Below, piece by piece: positions 24,419 through 34,106 of a stretch of 64,000 bases of DNA (its first letter is position 1; each line of letters begins with the position of its first letter). Source of the stretch: Pseudomonas sp. Teo4 (GTDB taxonomy: Bacteria; Pseudomonadota; Gammaproteobacteria; Pseudomonadales; Pseudomonadaceae); assembly GCF_034387475.1 (NCBI RefSeq), contig NZ_JAXCIL010000002.1, forward strand, positions 1,178,001-1,242,000, in the 5' to 3' direction. The notes under the pieces are model-generated. The model did no database searches, had not been told where the DNA came from, and saw only the letters and a list, made by a program, of their open reading frames with translations. A program made the position numbers and the translations under genes.

Positions 24419-25321
24419 ATGAGTAAAGTCAATGTGCTGGTCGTGGATGACGCGCCGTTCATTCGTGACCTGGTCAGGAAGTGCCTGCGCAACGCCTTCC
24501 CGGGCATGGTCATCGACGATGCGGTGAACGGCCGCAAAGCCATGGCCACGTTGAGCAAAGAGCCGTTCGACCTGGTGCTGTGCGACTGGGAGATGCCGGA
24601 AATGTCCGGCCTGGAACTGCTGACCTGGTGCCGTCAGCAGCCTGAGATGAAGAACCTGCAGTTCATCATGGTGACCAGCCGTGGTGACAAGGAGAACGTG
24701 ATCCAGGCCATTCAGGCAGGCGTTTCCGACTTCGTCGGCAAGCCGTTCACCAACGAGCAATTGTTGACCAAGGTGAAGAAGGCGCTGACCAAGATCGGCA
24801 AGCTCGACAGCCTGATGGCCGGTGCTCAGGCGCGGGTCAACTCGGCATTTGCCAACGACTCGCTGAGCGCCCTTACCGGCGGCAAACCCGAAGTGGCCAA
24901 GGTTACGGCTCCTGCGGCGGCCCCGGCCAAACCATTGATCAACGCGCCAACCCCCACGACCGCTGCCGCTGCTGCCGCGCAAACTGGCCGGGGTCAGGGT
25001 CAGCTGCGCTTGTCCAGCGGTACCCAGCCGTGCGTGATCAAGGCCCTGAGCCTCAAGGAAGCCTTGCTGGTGGTTCGCCGTGGTGCGGTGTTGCCGCAAG
25101 TGCTCGAAGGCGCAGTGCTGGACCTGGAGCAGGGCGATAGCGCCGAGGTGGCGCGACTGAACGGCTACCTGCATGCGATTGCTGCGCTGGAGCCGAAACC
25201 CGAGAGCGATTGGCTGCAATTGACGTTCAAGTTCGTCGATCAGGATGCACAGAAGCTGGACTACCTGTCGCGGCTGATCGCGCGCGGCACGCAGCAGAAG
25301 CATTTCACCCCGGGCGCCTGA
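24419..25321 (+). CDS. CheY-like response regulator with C-terminal PilZ-like region
   Basis: 300-residue protein. Residues 1-125 are a receiver domain with VDDA near the start, the likely phosphoacceptor D56 in LVLCDWEMP, MVTSRG and the conserved lysine in VGKPFTN. An Ala/Pro-rich linker (about 160-195) leads to a C-terminal domain of about 105 residues that I judge PilZ-like, mainly from position and length; the canonical RxxxR and D/NxSxxG motifs of c-di-GMP binding are not obvious. Strong AGAGGAG site. It lies behind the phoU terminator with no kinase gene adjacent. Output unknown, motility or adhesion would be typical. Confidence 0.8.
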   Translation: MSKVNVLVVDDAPFIRDLVRKCLRNAFPGMVIDDAVNGRKAMATLSKEPFDLVLCDWEMPEMSGLELLTWCRQQPEMKNLQFIMVTSRGDKENVIQAIQAGVSDFVGKPFTNEQLLTKVKKALTKIGKLDSLMAGAQARVNSAFANDSLSALTGGKPEVAKVTAPAAAPAKPLINAPTPTTAAAAAAQTGRGQGQLRLSSGTQPCVIKALSLKEALLVVRRGAVLPQVLEGAVLDLEQGDSAEVARLNGYLHAIAALEPKPESDWLQLTFKFVDQDAQKLDYLSRLIARGTQQKHFTPGA

Positions 25322-25324
25322 CGC

Positions 25325-25390
25325 AATCGCCGGCAAGCCGGCTCCCACAGGTTCAGCACAAACCCTGTGGGAGCCGGCTTGCCGGCGATT
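25325..25390. repeat. REP inverted pair, GCCGGCAAGCCGGC type
   Basis: Perfect 26-bp arms (25325-25350 and 25365-25390) with a 14-bp loop, starting 4 bp after the response-regulator stop codon. Confidence 0.92.
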
Positions 25391-25475
25391 AGGCCACCAC
25401 CCGACCAACTGCAGCACCCCAAGCAAATCCCGCTGCTAGGCTTCGATAGATCAAACCTGTCAAAAAGCCATCATC

Positions 25476-26375
25476 ATGCCAGCCTCCCGCCTGCTGCTGT
25501 TCTGTGCCTTGCTCACGGCCTCGGCGTCGAGCCTGGGCATGACCATCTACAAGACTGTCGACAATTTCGGCGTGGTCTCCTACTCCGACCGCTACAGCCC
25601 GGGTGCGAAAACCTTCGAACTGCGTGAGCCCATGCTCGAGCGCATAGAGGGCAAGGTGCGTTTGCAGACCGAGCCTTTCCCAGGCGGCGTGCGTTTCCTT
25701 GTGCGTAACGAGCTGTACGTGCCGATGCAGGTCGAGTTGCGTATCGACAAGCTGGCCAACGCCTTCGGTGGCAATGCTCCGCGTACCGTGCGCACTATCG
25801 TCGGGCCGCGTTCGACCAAGTTGCTTGGCTCGGTGCTGGGGACGCCCGGCGGGCCGCTGAAATACACCAGCCAGTTCCAGTACGCCATGGGAGACCCCAC
25901 TCAGCGCTCGCTGGCTTACCGCTATCCCTTTCCCTGGAAGGGCGGGCCATTCCGCCTGACCCAGGGCCCCAATGGCCGTTTCAGCCATTTCGGCCCGAAA
26001 GGGCGCTATGCCATGGACATCGCGATGCCCGAAGGCACGCCGATCATCGCGGCCCGTGGCGGGGTGGTGGTCAGGGTCGAGAACAGCCAGAGCGGGCGGG
26101 GCACCAACCCGTCGGGCAACTTTGTGCGCATTCTTCACCCGGACGGCACCATGGGCGTCTACCTGCACCTGATGCGCGGTTCAGTGGTAGTGGCTGAGGG
26201 GCAGCAAGTGGTGGTGGGGCAGGCGTTGGCCAAGTCGGGCAACACAGGGAACAGCACGGGGCCACACCTGCATTTCGTGGTGCAGCGCAACGTGGGGTTG
26301 GCGCTGGAGTCGATACCGTTTCAGTTCGACCGGCCGATTGGCGGGCTGCCGGACTTCACCGCCGGCAACCCTTGA
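25476..26375 (+). CDS. M23-family zinc peptidase, exported
   Basis: 299-residue exported LytM-type (M23) metallopeptidase acting on peptidoglycan. A signal peptide covers about residues 1-21 (RLLLFCALLTASASSLG). The following IYKTVDNFGVVSYSDRYSPGAK resembles a DUF4124-type module. Catalytic zinc motifs are present: HFGPKGRYAMD with H and D, and the GPHLHFVV pair near the C-terminus. The GHY-type segment VYLHLMRGS is also seen. Complete active-site residues suggest a real hydrolase rather than an activator protein. No clear Shine-Dalgarno precedes the ATG. It stands alone. Confidence 0.9.
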   Translation: MPASRLLLFCALLTASASSLGMTIYKTVDNFGVVSYSDRYSPGAKTFELREPMLERIEGKVRLQTEPFPGGVRFLVRNELYVPMQVELRIDKLANAFGGNAPRTVRTIVGPRSTKLLGSVLGTPGGPLKYTSQFQYAMGDPTQRSLAYRYPFPWKGGPFRLTQGPNGRFSHFGPKGRYAMDIAMPEGTPIIAARGGVVVRVENSQSGRGTNPSGNFVRILHPDGTMGVYLHLMRGSVVVAEGQQVVVGQALAKSGNTGNSTGPHLHFVVQRNVGLALESIPFQFDRPIGGLPDFTAGNP

Positions 26376-26417
26376 GGGCTTTTCAGGCGATTGGGCCGCA
26401 AAGCGGCCCACAGAAGG

Positions 26418-27758
26418 TCAATCCAGCTTCAGCACCTTGGCCAGCACGATCTTCGGCCCTTTCATCTTCTTGATGATGATGCGCAGGCCTTCGACCTCCA
26501 GCACTTCCTCTTCTTCCGGCACACGCTTGAGCGTCTCGTAGACCAGGCCAGCCAAGGTTTCCGCCTCGATGTGATCGAGGTCGATACCCAGCAGGCGCTC
26601 GACCTTGAACAGCGGTGTATCACCCCGCACCAGCAGCTTACCTGGCTGGTAGGCGAGGATGCCGCGTTCAGTCTTGCGGTGCTCGTCCTGGATGTCGCCG
26701 ACCAGCACTTCCAGCACGTCTTCCATGGTCAAGTAGCCGATGACCTTGCCATCGGCTTCCTCGACCAGCACGAAGTGCGCACCGCCCTTGCGGAACTGCT
26801 CCAGCAGTTGCGAAAGCGGCATGTGGCGGGAAACCCGCTCCAGCGGGCGGGAGAGGTCTTCCAGGTCGATGGTCTCGGGCAGGTGCTCCAGCTCGGCCAG
26901 CTCCAGCAGCAAGTCCTTGATGTGCAGCAGGCCGGTGAATTCTTCACGCTCGGCGTCATACACCGGGTAGCGGCTGAACTTGTGACGGCGCACCAGCGCC
27001 AGGATTTCCTTGAGCGGTGCATGGGCGTCGATGCTGACCATGTCCTCGCGGGAGTTGGCCCAGTCGACCACCTCCAGTTCACCCATTTCGACGGCCGAGG
27101 CGAGTACACGCATGCCCTGGTCGCTTGGGTCCTGGCCACGGCTGGAGTGCAGGATGAGCTTGAGCTCCTCACGGCTGTAGTGGTGCTCGTGATGCGGCCC
27201 GGGTTCGCCCTGGCCGGCAATGCGCAGGATGGTGTTGGCGCTGGCGTTGAGCAGGTAGATGGCCGGGTACATGAGCCAGTAGAACAGGTACAGCGGCACG
27301 GCGGTCCACAGCGACAGCAGTTCCGGTTTGCGGATGGCCCAGGACTTGGGCGCCAGCTCGCCGACCACGATGTGCAGGTAAGAGATCACGAAGAAGGCGA
27401 CGAAGAACGAAATGGCCTTGATCAGCTCAGGCGTGTCCACACCCATGTATGCCAGCAGCGGTTCGAGCAAGTGGGCGAAGGCCGGCTCACCGACCCAACC
27501 CAGGCCCAGGGAGGCGAGGGTGATACCCAGCTGGCAAGCCGACAGGTAGGCGTCCAGCTGATTGTGAACCTTGCGCAGAATGCTGCCGCGCCAGCCGTGC
27601 AATTCGGCGATGGACTCGACGCGGGTAGAGCGCAGCTTGACCATGGCGAACTCGGCGGCAACGAAGAAGCCGTTGAGCAGCACCAGAAGCAGGGCAAAGA
27701 TGATCATGCCGAAATCGGCGAATAACGAGGTGAGGCTGATACCAGGGGAAGGGTCCAT
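26418..27758 (-). CDS. CNNM/HlyC-CorC family membrane protein
   Basis: 446-residue inner-membrane protein with the CNNM (DUF21) domain at residues about 15-190, then a CBS pair at about 215-340 (SRYPVYDAEREEFTGLLHIKDLL and FRKGGAHFVLVEEADGKVIGYLTMEDVLEVLVG), then a CorC_HlyC C-terminal domain. The first helix (MIIFALLLVLLNGFFVAAEFAMVKL) is diagnostic. Relatives are implicated in magnesium or cobalt export. No hemolysin role should be inferred from the name. The ribosome site before ATG 27758 is weak. Convergent with the M23 gene. Confidence 0.9.
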   Translation of the reverse strand: MDPSPGISLTSLFADFGMIIFALLLVLLNGFFVAAEFAMVKLRSTRVESIAELHGWRGSILRKVHNQLDAYLSACQLGITLASLGLGWVGEPAFAHLLEPLLAYMGVDTPELIKAISFFVAFFVISYLHIVVGELAPKSWAIRKPELLSLWTAVPLYLFYWLMYPAIYLLNASANTILRIAGQGEPGPHHEHHYSREELKLILHSSRGQDPSDQGMRVLASAVEMGELEVVDWANSREDMVSIDAHAPLKEILALVRRHKFSRYPVYDAEREEFTGLLHIKDLLLELAELEHLPETIDLEDLSRPLERVSRHMPLSQLLEQFRKGGAHFVLVEEADGKVIGYLTMEDVLEVLVGDIQDEHRKTERGILAYQPGKLLVRGDTPLFKVERLLGIDLDHIEAETLAGLVYETLKRVPEEEEVLEVEGLRIIIKKMKGPKIVLAKVLKLD

Positions 27759-27795
27759 GATGGAGTTTTTACGGGGTCCGTCTTTGGGAAATTAG

Positions 27796-27822
27796 AAAAA
27801 AAGTGCCAGCTTTTGCTGGCAC
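27796..27822 (-). terminator. Terminator for the phoB-phoR transcript
   Basis: On the minus strand a GTGCCAGC/GCTGGCAC stem with AAAA loop is followed by seven T residues. It lies downstream of phoR, beyond a REP pair. Confidence 0.85.
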
Positions 27823-27890
27823 AGGGGATCCAATGTAGCGGCTGGGGGCGTAAAAGCAAAGGGTCGTGGTGCATTGGGGGCGCTTCGCGC

Positions 27891-27955
27891 CCCTTTCGCG
27901 ACACAAGGCCGCTCCCACTGGCAACCTGTGGGAGCGGCCTTGTGTCGCGAAAGGG
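27891..27955. repeat. REP inverted pair, GGCCTTGTGTCGCGAA type
   Basis: Perfect 28-bp arms (27891-27918 and 27928-27955) with a 9-bp loop, just downstream of phoR. The outer arm sequence (TTTCGCGACACAAGGCC) differs from the other REPs in the window, while the GCTCCCAC part is shared. Confidence 0.9.
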
Positions 27956-27978
27956 CTTCGAAGCAGCCCCAGAGGCCT

Positions 27979-29286
27979 TCAGCTTGTGCCGTTAACCAAT
28001 TGTGCCGGCGCAAAGTGACAGGTAAAGGTGCTGCCATGCCCCGGCACGCTGCTGATCTCCAGCTTGCCGCGATGGCGCATTAACACATGCTTGACGATCG
28101 CCAGCCCAAGCCCGGTACCGCCGGTGTTGGAGGCGCGACTGGAGTCGACTCGGTAGAAGCGCTCGGTCAAGCGCGGCAGGTGCTTGGCATCGATGCCCAC
28201 CCCCGAGTCCTGAACGCTCAGGTGAGCCCCTTGCGCATCGGCCCACCAGCGGATGCGGATGCTGCCTTCGTCCTGTGTGTACTTGACGGCATTGAACACC
28301 AGGTTCGAGAACGCGCTGCGCAATTCCGCTTCGCTACCCTTGAGGCGCACGCCCGGCGCGGCTTCCAGGCTGATGCGCTGGTTGCGCGGGCCGGAAAGCG
28401 CTTGCGCATCGCCCTTGATCGACTGCAGCAGGGCATCGACCGCCACCGGCTGGTTGTCCGACGGGTAATCCGTGGCTTCCAGCTTGGCCAGCAGCAACAG
28501 GTCGTTGAGCAGGGTCTGCATGCGCGAGCCCTGTTGGCTCATCTGCTGCAGCGCCCGGCCCCAGCGCGGGTTCACGTCCTCGACGTTGTCGAGCAGGGTT
28601 TCCAGGTAGCCGGTGATCACTGTCAGTGGCGTGCGCAGCTCGTGGGAGACGTTGGCCACGAAGTCTTTGCGCATCTGTTCGAGCTGGTGAATGCGGGTGA
28701 CATCGCGCACCAGCATCAAGTGTTCGTTATTGCCGTAACGGGTGATATGCAACTGGACCCGCAGACGGTCATTGATTGGCGAGGGGATTTCCAGCGGTTC
28801 GGCGTAGTTTTCCGCTTCGAAGTATTCCTTGAAGCGCGGGTGACGGACCAGGTTGGTCACTGGCTGTCCGCCATCCTGAGGTGTCTTGAAACCCAGCAGG
28901 GTTTCGGCGGCGCGGTTCCACCATTCCAGGTTGCCGTCGCTGTCGAGCATGATCACCGCGTCTCGCAATGCGGCGGTGGACTCCTGGACTCGATCGATCA
29001 CTGCCTGCAAGCGGCCCCGTACGCGTTGGTCGCGGCGCTGCAGGTGGTAGATGCTGTCGAATACCTCGCCCCACAAGCCGTAGCCATCGGGCGGCGCCTC
29101 GTCAGGCTGGTGGTTGCGCAGCCAGTCATGCAGGCGCAGCAGTTGCTTGAGGGTCCAACCCAGGTAAAGCGCCAGGCCGATGGCCAGGCTCCAGCCGTAA
29201 TATCCGCTGACCAGCCCACCGATCAGGCAGACGGTGATAAGCAGCAGCAGGTGGCGAATCAGGGTCGCGTGCCAGTTCTGGTTCAA
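27979..29286 (-). CDS. phoR: Phosphate sensor histidine kinase PhoR
   Basis: 435-residue membrane kinase that phosphorylates PhoB under Pi limitation. Two N-terminal helices (HLLLLITVCLIGGLVSG, WSLAIGLALYLGW), a PAS-like domain (LRDAVIMLDSDGNLEWWNRAAETLLGF), the H-box FVANVSHELRTPL, N-box FSNLVFNAVKYT, and G-boxes DSGVGI and GTGLGLAIVK are in the usual order. There is no large periplasmic domain, as in other PhoR proteins. The start is TTG at 29286, preceded by AAGGA at good spacing. It lies 45 bp after phoB and shares its Pho box. Confidence 0.96.
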   Translation of the reverse strand: MNQNWHATLIRHLLLLITVCLIGGLVSGYYGWSLAIGLALYLGWTLKQLLRLHDWLRNHQPDEAPPDGYGLWGEVFDSIYHLQRRDQRVRGRLQAVIDRVQESTAALRDAVIMLDSDGNLEWWNRAAETLLGFKTPQDGGQPVTNLVRHPRFKEYFEAENYAEPLEIPSPINDRLRVQLHITRYGNNEHLMLVRDVTRIHQLEQMRKDFVANVSHELRTPLTVITGYLETLLDNVEDVNPRWGRALQQMSQQGSRMQTLLNDLLLLAKLEATDYPSDNQPVAVDALLQSIKGDAQALSGPRNQRISLEAAPGVRLKGSEAELRSAFSNLVFNAVKYTQDEGSIRIRWWADAQGAHLSVQDSGVGIDAKHLPRLTERFYRVDSSRASNTGGTGLGLAIVKHVLMRHRGKLEISSVPGHGSTFTCHFAPAQLVNGTS

Positions 29287-29331
29287 TTGACGGTCCTTGT
29301 ACAGCGGCGTGCGGCTGGCTTGCGGGTGTTG

Positions 29332-30021
29332 TCAGCTCTTGGTCGAGAAGCGGTAACCCGTGCCCCGGACGGTTTGTACCAGATTTTCATAGGCTTCACC
29401 CAAGGCTTTGCGCAGGCGACGGATATGCACGTCGACGGTGCGCTCCTCGACGTAGACGTTGCCGCCCCAGACCTGGTCGAGTAGCTGGCCGCGCGTGTAG
29501 GCGCGTTCCTGGTGGGTCATGAAGAACTGCAGCAGGCGGTATTCGGTGGGGCCCATTTCCGCCGGCTTGCCGTCGATGGTCACGCGGTGGCTGATCGGGT
29601 CGAGCAGCAGTCCGCCCACTTCGATGGGGGCTTCGCTGTCGCTTGGGCCGGTGCGGCGCAGCACAGCCTTCAGGCGCGCTACTAGTTCGCGAGGCGAGAA
29701 CGGCTTGGTGATGTAGTCGTCGGCGCCGACTTCCAGGCCTTGGATCTTGTTGTCCTCTTCGCCCTTGGCGGTGAGCATGATGATCGGGATGTCGCCGGTC
29801 AGCTCATCGCGCTTGAGGCGACGTGCCAGCTCGATGCCCGAGGTGCCGGGGAGCATCCAGTCCAGCAGGATCAGGTCCGGTTTACGGTCGACGATGATCG
29901 CGTGGGCCTGCTGCGAATTCTCCGCTTCCAGGCAGTCATAGCCGGCCATTTCCAATGCAACGGCGATCATCTCGCGGATGGGCGCCTCGTCGTCGACGAT
30001 CAGAATGTTTCTGCCAACCAT
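29332..30021 (-). CDS. phoB: Phosphate response regulator PhoB
   Basis: OmpR-family response regulator of 229 residues that activates the Pho regulon. Receiver domain: [10 protein letters not shown], phosphoacceptor D54 in [18 protein letters not shown] and KPFSPREL. The winged-helix effector has [31 protein letters not shown] and [12 protein letters not shown]. It is transcribed from its own Pho box 54 bp upstream, consistent with autoregulation, and is followed by phoR. The targets in this window are very likely pstS and pstC. Confidence 0.97.
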   Translation of the reverse strand: MVGRNILIVDDEAPIREMIAVALEMAGYDCLEAENSQQAHAIIVDRKPDLILLDWMLPGTSGIELARRLKRDELTGDIPIIMLTAKGEEDNKIQGLEVGADDYITKPFSPRELVARLKAVLRRTGPSDSEAPIEVGGLLLDPISHRVTIDGKPAEMGPTEYRLLQFFMTHQERAYTRGQLLDQVWGGNVYVEERTVDVHIRRLRKALGEAYENLVQTVRGTGYRFSTKS

Positions 30022-30058
30022 GCTCTAAACCTCTCCCAGGAACGATGTCTTGGCCCGC

Positions 30059-30092
30059 ATTAGATAACGGAATTATTGCAGCTGTGTGACAG
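30059..30092 (-). promoter_or_regulatory. Pho box and -10 of phoB
   Basis: On the minus strand CTGTCAC and CTGCAAT are 11 bp apart (30092 down to 30075), followed after exactly 10 nt by TCTAAT (30064 to 30059), one mismatch from TATAAT. This supports positive autoregulation of phoB-phoR. Confidence 0.82.
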
Positions 30093-30194
30093 GGCGTTGG
30101 CCGTTCTGGCGACATTCCATGACTGGACTAGGCTTCACAGGGCCGCCGCAGCGGCGATCTGAATCTACTCCACCCCCGAATAATGGTGATTCCA

Positions 30195-30566
30195 ATGACA
30201 CGACAAACGCTGAGCTGGATGGCCCTTTTCGCTGCACTGGCGCTCCCGGGGGTAGCGTCCGCCCACCATGCGATGGAAAAGGACGGCATGTGGGTCGACC
30301 ATGCTGGCATGACGCTCTACACCTTCGACAAGGACGCGGGTGGCAAGTCGATGTGCAATGGTGAGTGCGCGAAGAACTGGCCGCCGCTGATGGTCTCGAA
30401 GGATGACGAGGCGCCGAAGGACAAGTGGACCCACGTCACTCGCGACGATGGTTCGATGCAATGGGCCTATGACGGCAAGCCGCTGTATACCTTCATCAAG
30501 GACAAGAAAGCCGGGGATATGACCGGTGATGGTGTGAAGGACGTCTGGCATATCGCCAAGCCTTGA
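30195..30566 (+). CDS. Exported protein with COG4315-type repeats
   Basis: 123-residue exported protein with a signal peptide (LSWMALFAALALPGVASA). It holds two copies of a repeat seen in COG4315 (secreted repeat of unknown function, PF03640): WVDHAGMTLYTFDKDAGGKSMCNGECAKNWPPL and WAYDGKPLYTFIKDKKAGDMTGDGV. The paired cysteines CNGEC may bind metal or form a disulfide. I chose ATG 30195 rather than the ATG 12 bp earlier because it starts the signal peptide properly. Divergent from phoB over 173 bp. Molecular function unknown. Confidence 0.85.
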   Translation: MTRQTLSWMALFAALALPGVASAHHAMEKDGMWVDHAGMTLYTFDKDAGGKSMCNGECAKNWPPLMVSKDDEAPKDKWTHVTRDDGSMQWAYDGKPLYTFIKDKKAGDMTGDGVKDVWHIAKP

Positions 30567-30590
30567 GATTTTGGGCTGCTTTGCAGCCCA

Positions 30591-30671
30591 ACGCCGGCAA
30601 GCCAGCTCCCACAGGGATCGCGTCGATCTTCAGATCACGGCCTTACTTGTGGGAGCCGGCTTGCCGGCGAT
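30591..30671. repeat. REP inverted pair with adjacent small hairpin
   Basis: Arms 30591-30612 and 30649-30671 of the GCCGGCAAGCCGGC type, with one mismatch in the left arm (AAGCCAGC). Immediately before is a separate 9-bp hairpin, TTGGGCTGC/GCAGCCCAA (30570-30590), which abuts the left arm. Confidence 0.82.
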
Positions 30672-30675
30672 GAAT

Positions 30676-31566
30676 TCAGCGCAGGGCGTAATCCAGCACC
30701 ACGCCAATGAACACCAGCATCCCCGCCCAGTGATTGTGCAGAAACGCCTTGAAGCACGACTCCCGGTCCAGCTTGCGCGTGGACCAGAACTCCCAGGCAA
30801 AGCACAGCGCCGCACCCAGCAGCCCCAGGTGGAACCAGCCACCCAGGTCGAAGCGGCTTCCCGCCAGCAACAGGCAGCCCAGCGACAGCATCTGCAAGCT
30901 CAGGATGATCACCCGATCAGCCTCGCCGAACAGAATCGCGGTGGATTTCACCCCGATCTTCAAGTCGTCGTCGCGATCGACCATGGCGTAGTAGGTGTCG
31001 TAGCCCACCGTCCACAGCAGGTTGGCGATGTACAGCAGCCAGGCGCTGGCCGGCAGCTCACCGCCGGCTGCCGTAAAGGCCATGGGAATACCCCAGGAAT
31101 ACGCCGCCCCCAACACCACTTGCGGGTAGTAGGTATAGCGCTTCATGAACGGGTAGCAGAAGGCCAGGGCCACAGCGCCGAACGACAGCCAGACGGTCTT
31201 GCTGTTGGTGCACAGCACGAGCAGGAAACTCACCCCGACCAGAATCGCGAACAGCGCCACGGCCTCGCGAGGCTTGACCCTGCCACTGGCCAGAGGGCGG
31301 TCGGCGGTGCGTTTGACGTGGCCGTCCACCTTGCGGTCGGCGAAGTCGTTGATGCAACAGCCGGCGGCGCGCATCAGCACCACGCCCAGGCCGAAGATCA
31401 GCACGTTGGCCAGTGTCGGCGAGCCATTGCCGGCGATCCACACCGCCGACAAGGTTGGCCACAGCAGCAGGTAGATACCGATGGGCCGGTCCATGCGGCT
31501 GAGCTGGATGAAGTCCCAGGCACGCGGGTGTACGCGGTTCAGCGACTTGAGCAGTTGCAGGTACAT
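30676..31566 (-). CDS. ubiA: 4-hydroxybenzoate polyprenyltransferase
   Basis: Integral membrane prenyltransferase of 296 residues that attaches the polyprenyl tail to 4-hydroxybenzoate in ubiquinone synthesis. Both Asp-rich motifs for Mg-diphosphate are seen: [23 protein letters not shown] and [19 protein letters not shown]. Several hydrophobic helices follow. The start at 31566 overlaps the ubiC stop by 1 nt, so ubiC-ubiA is an operon, as in many gammaproteobacteria. ATG 31596 is in frame but inside ubiC. Confidence 0.95.
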   Translation of the reverse strand: MYLQLLKSLNRVHPRAWDFIQLSRMDRPIGIYLLLWPTLSAVWIAGNGSPTLANVLIFGLGVVLMRAAGCCINDFADRKVDGHVKRTADRPLASGRVKPREAVALFAILVGVSFLLVLCTNSKTVWLSFGAVALAFCYPFMKRYTYYPQVVLGAAYSWGIPMAFTAAGGELPASAWLLYIANLLWTVGYDTYYAMVDRDDDLKIGVKSTAILFGEADRVIILSLQMLSLGCLLLAGSRFDLGGWFHLGLLGAALCFAWEFWSTRKLDRESCFKAFLHNHWAGMLVFIGVVLDYALR

Positions 31567-32123
31567 CAGCGGGTTTCCTCCTTGGCCGCTTGCCACAACG
31601 CCGGCAGAAACACTTCCGCCACCAGTAGGTCCAGGCCGTCACGCTCAAAGCGTGAGCGGCGTCCCCACAAGTTGGCCTGGGCGACGTCGGCGGGCAGCCA
31701 GGGCTGGGGGTAGGTGCACGCCTCAAGTGGATGGCGAACGAATGCCTGATCGCAGAACAGTAGCTCGCCCAGCGAACGGCTGCCCAACGATTCGAGGTCC
31801 AGGCCACCGCGTTCCAGCGCGCTGCGGCTGGCCACGCTGCGGGCGAACACCCACGGCTCGCCATGGCCCCGCAAGTACACCTCGCGCACCCAGCCTTCGG
31901 CCCCTGCGGGGATGCCCAGGGCCAGGCACTCGTCGTCACGCAGTGATTGCCAGCCTTCGAACAGCGGGGTGACGGTGAAGTGATTCTGCGAAAGACGGGT
32001 CAGGCGGCGGGTCAGCGAGCCCTCGTCGAACAGCCAGTCAAGAATGGGCTGGCCGAGGCCGGTTGCCAGTTGTGAATACGCCAGCCACGCGACAGCGGCT
32101 GCTTGCGGGGTTTCGTACGACAC
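31566..32123 (-). CDS. ubiC: Chorismate lyase
   Basis: 185-residue chorismate pyruvate-lyase that makes 4-hydroxybenzoate and pyruvate, the first step of ubiquinone synthesis. Typical segments are [33 protein letters not shown] with the active-site arginines and glycines, and [17 protein letters not shown]. Translation begins at GTG 32123 with a poor ribosome site. It overlaps ubiA by 1 nt. Divergent from the rubredoxin gene. Confidence 0.94.
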   Translation of the reverse strand: MSYETPQAAAVAWLAYSQLATGLGQPILDWLFDEGSLTRRLTRLSQNHFTVTPLFEGWQSLRDDECLALGIPAGAEGWVREVYLRGHGEPWVFARSVASRSALERGGLDLESLGSRSLGELLFCDQAFVRHPLEACTYPQPWLPADVAQANLWGRRSRFERDGLDLLVAEVFLPALWQAAKEETR

Positions 32124-32237
32124 GTCGGTATGCTTGTTACAACCAGAGAGGCCGCGAGCTTAGCATGATTGCCCCGACTGCTTGCATACTGCTGGCAGGG
32201 CCATTACAAAGCCCACCCTGATCGAGGAATAAGCCTG

Positions 32238-32405
32238 ATGAAAAAGTGGCAGTGTATTGTGTGTGGTTTGATCTATGACGAAGCCGAAGGCTGGCCAGAC
32301 GATGGCATCGCCCCAGGCACCCGTTGGGAAGATGTGCCGGAAGACTGGCTATGCCCTGACTGTGGTGTCGGCAAGAGTGACTTCGAAATGATCGCCATCG
32401 GTTGA
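32238..32405 (+). CDS. Rubredoxin
   Basis: 55-residue iron protein with the four-cysteine Fe site CIVCG and CPDCG. The [40 protein letters not shown] layout is that of AlkG-type single-domain rubredoxins (electron transfer, cytoplasm). The start MKKWQ at 32238 gives the normal length. It lies 33 bp before the rubredoxin reductase gene and almost certainly passes electrons from it to an oxygenase or peroxide-reducing partner. No alkane hydroxylase gene is present in this window. Confidence 0.95.
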   Translation: MKKWQCIVCGLIYDEAEGWPDDGIAPGTRWEDVPEDWLCPDCGVGKSDFEMIAIG

Positions 32406-32438
32406 TCGAACCCTGTTCAAGCGCGAGGAAAGCACGAC

Positions 32439-33587
32439 ATGTCATCCCCTGTGGTCATCATCGGTACCGGTCTGGCGGGCTATAACCTGGCCCGCGAGTT
32501 TCGCAAGCTCGATACCCAGACGCCGCTACTGCTGATTACCGCCGACGACGGGCGCTCCTACTCAAAGCCGATGCTCTCCACCGGCTTTGCCAAGCACAAG
32601 GATGCCGATGGCCTGTGCATGGCCGAGCCAGGCGCCATGGCCGAGCAGCTCAATGCCGAAATCCGCACCCATACCCGCATCAGCGGTATCGACCCAGGTC
32701 ACAAGCGCCTGTGGATCGGCGAAGAGGCTGTCGAGTATCGGGACTTGGTACTGGCCTGGGGCGCGCAGACGGTGCAGGTGCCTATCGAGGGTGATGCTGG
32801 CGACTCGGTTTTCCCCATCAATGACCTGGAAGACTACGCGCGCTTTCGTGCCGCCGCGGCAAACAAGCAGCGTGTGCTGATTCTGGGCGCCGGGCTGATT
32901 GGCTGCGAGTTCGCCAACGACCTGACCTTGGGCGGCTATCAGGTCGATGTGGTGGCTCCCTGCGAGCAAGTGATGCCAACCCTGTTGCACCCGGCGGCTG
33001 CGGCTGCCGTGCAGGGTGGGCTGCAAGACCTTGGCGTGCGCTTCCACCTGGGACCAGTGCTGACGCGCCTGCAGCGTGCCGGTGATGGCCTTGACGCGCA
33101 TTTGTCCGACGGCACCGTCATTGCCTGCGATCTGGTGGTGTCTGCCATTGGTCTGCGTCCACGTACCGACCTGGCCGCCGCTGCGGGTCTGCAAACCAAC
33201 CGAGGTGTGGTGGTGGATCGTCAGTTGCGTACGTCCCACGGCAATATCTTCGCACTGGGCGATTGTGCCGAGGTCGAGGGCATCAACTTGCTCTATGTGA
33301 TGCCGTTGATGACCTGTGCCCGGGCCTTGGCCCAGACCTTGGCCGGCAACCCCACGGCAGTGAGTTACGGGCCGATGCCGGTCACGGTGAAGACACCGGC
33401 CTGCCCCTTGGTCGTCTCGCCGCCACCGCAGGGCTGCGAGGGTATCTGGCAGGTGCAGGGGGAGGGGCGTGACCTCAAGGTGCTCTGCCACGATGCTGAC
33501 GGCCAGCTGTTGGGCTATGCCCTGACAGGCGCCGGTGTCATGGAGAAACTGGCCCTGAATCGGCAGTTGCCGGCCCTTATGGCGTAA
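32439..33587 (+). CDS. Rubredoxin-NAD(+) reductase
   Basis: 382-residue FAD/NADH-dependent reductase of the rubredoxin. N-terminal FAD motif [19 protein letters not shown], second Rossmann motif [18 protein letters not shown] for NADH, and C-terminal [10 protein letters not shown] for FAD are visible. The C-terminal about 65 residues form the RubB_C-like domain. The ATG at 32439 has a GAGGAAA site. It is paired with rubredoxin upstream and followed by the HU gene. Confidence 0.95.
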   Translation: MSSPVVIIGTGLAGYNLAREFRKLDTQTPLLLITADDGRSYSKPMLSTGFAKHKDADGLCMAEPGAMAEQLNAEIRTHTRISGIDPGHKRLWIGEEAVEYRDLVLAWGAQTVQVPIEGDAGDSVFPINDLEDYARFRAAAANKQRVLILGAGLIGCEFANDLTLGGYQVDVVAPCEQVMPTLLHPAAAAAVQGGLQDLGVRFHLGPVLTRLQRAGDGLDAHLSDGTVIACDLVVSAIGLRPRTDLAAAAGLQTNRGVVVDRQLRTSHGNIFALGDCAEVEGINLLYVMPLMTCARALAQTLAGNPTAVSYGPMPVTVKTPACPLVVSPPPQGCEGIWQVQGEGRDLKVLCHDADGQLLGYALTGAGVMEKLALNRQLPALMA

Positions 33588-33774
33588 ATAGCAGGCGTTC
33601 TGTCGGATTTATCCTGTTGTTGCCATCACAATGGCCGCCCAGATACTGGCGCGGCCCCTGTGAGCGTGCCATTCTCACTCCCGTCTGCCGCAGATTAGAG
33701 CCTGCGGCGCCTTGAGCGCTGCCTCATCGGGCAGCACGGCATAACAACAAGAATTCCGTCAAAGAGGCTTCACT

Positions 33775-34074
33775 ATGCGTAAACCAGAACTCGCCGCCGT
33801 CATCGCCGAAAAGGCCGATCTGACCAAGGAAAAGGCCAATCAGGTGCTGAACGCGATTCTCGACAGCATCACCGGTGCCCTGGACAAGGACACTGTCACG
33901 TTGGTCGGTTTCGGCACCTTCGAAAAACGTCATCGTGGTGCCCGTACCGGCAAAAACCCGCAAACCGGCCAGCCGGTGAAGATCAAGGCCAGCAACACCG
34001 TCGCCTTCAAGCCAGGCAAGAACCTGCGTGACAGCGTCAACGCGCCCGCCAAGCCGGCCAAGAAAGGCAAGTGA
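33775..34074 (+). CDS. hupA: HU-family DNA-binding protein
   Basis: 99-residue histone-like protein that bends and compacts DNA as a dimer. The beta-arm signature GFGTFEKRHRGARTGKNPQTGQPVKIKASNTVAFKPGKNLRDSV matches the family, and the N-terminal helices (KPELAAVIAEKADLTKEKANQVLNAIL) are HU-type. A basic C-terminal tail (PAKPAKKGK) goes beyond the E. coli length of 90. The symbol follows the usual name of the Pseudomonas HU gene after rubredoxin reductase. A strong terminator follows. Confidence 0.93.
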   Translation: MRKPELAAVIAEKADLTKEKANQVLNAILDSITGALDKDTVTLVGFGTFEKRHRGARTGKNPQTGQPVKIKASNTVAFKPGKNLRDSVNAPAKPAKKGK

Positions 34075-34106
34075 ACAACACCTGACAAAACCCCAGTGTC
34101 AGTGAG

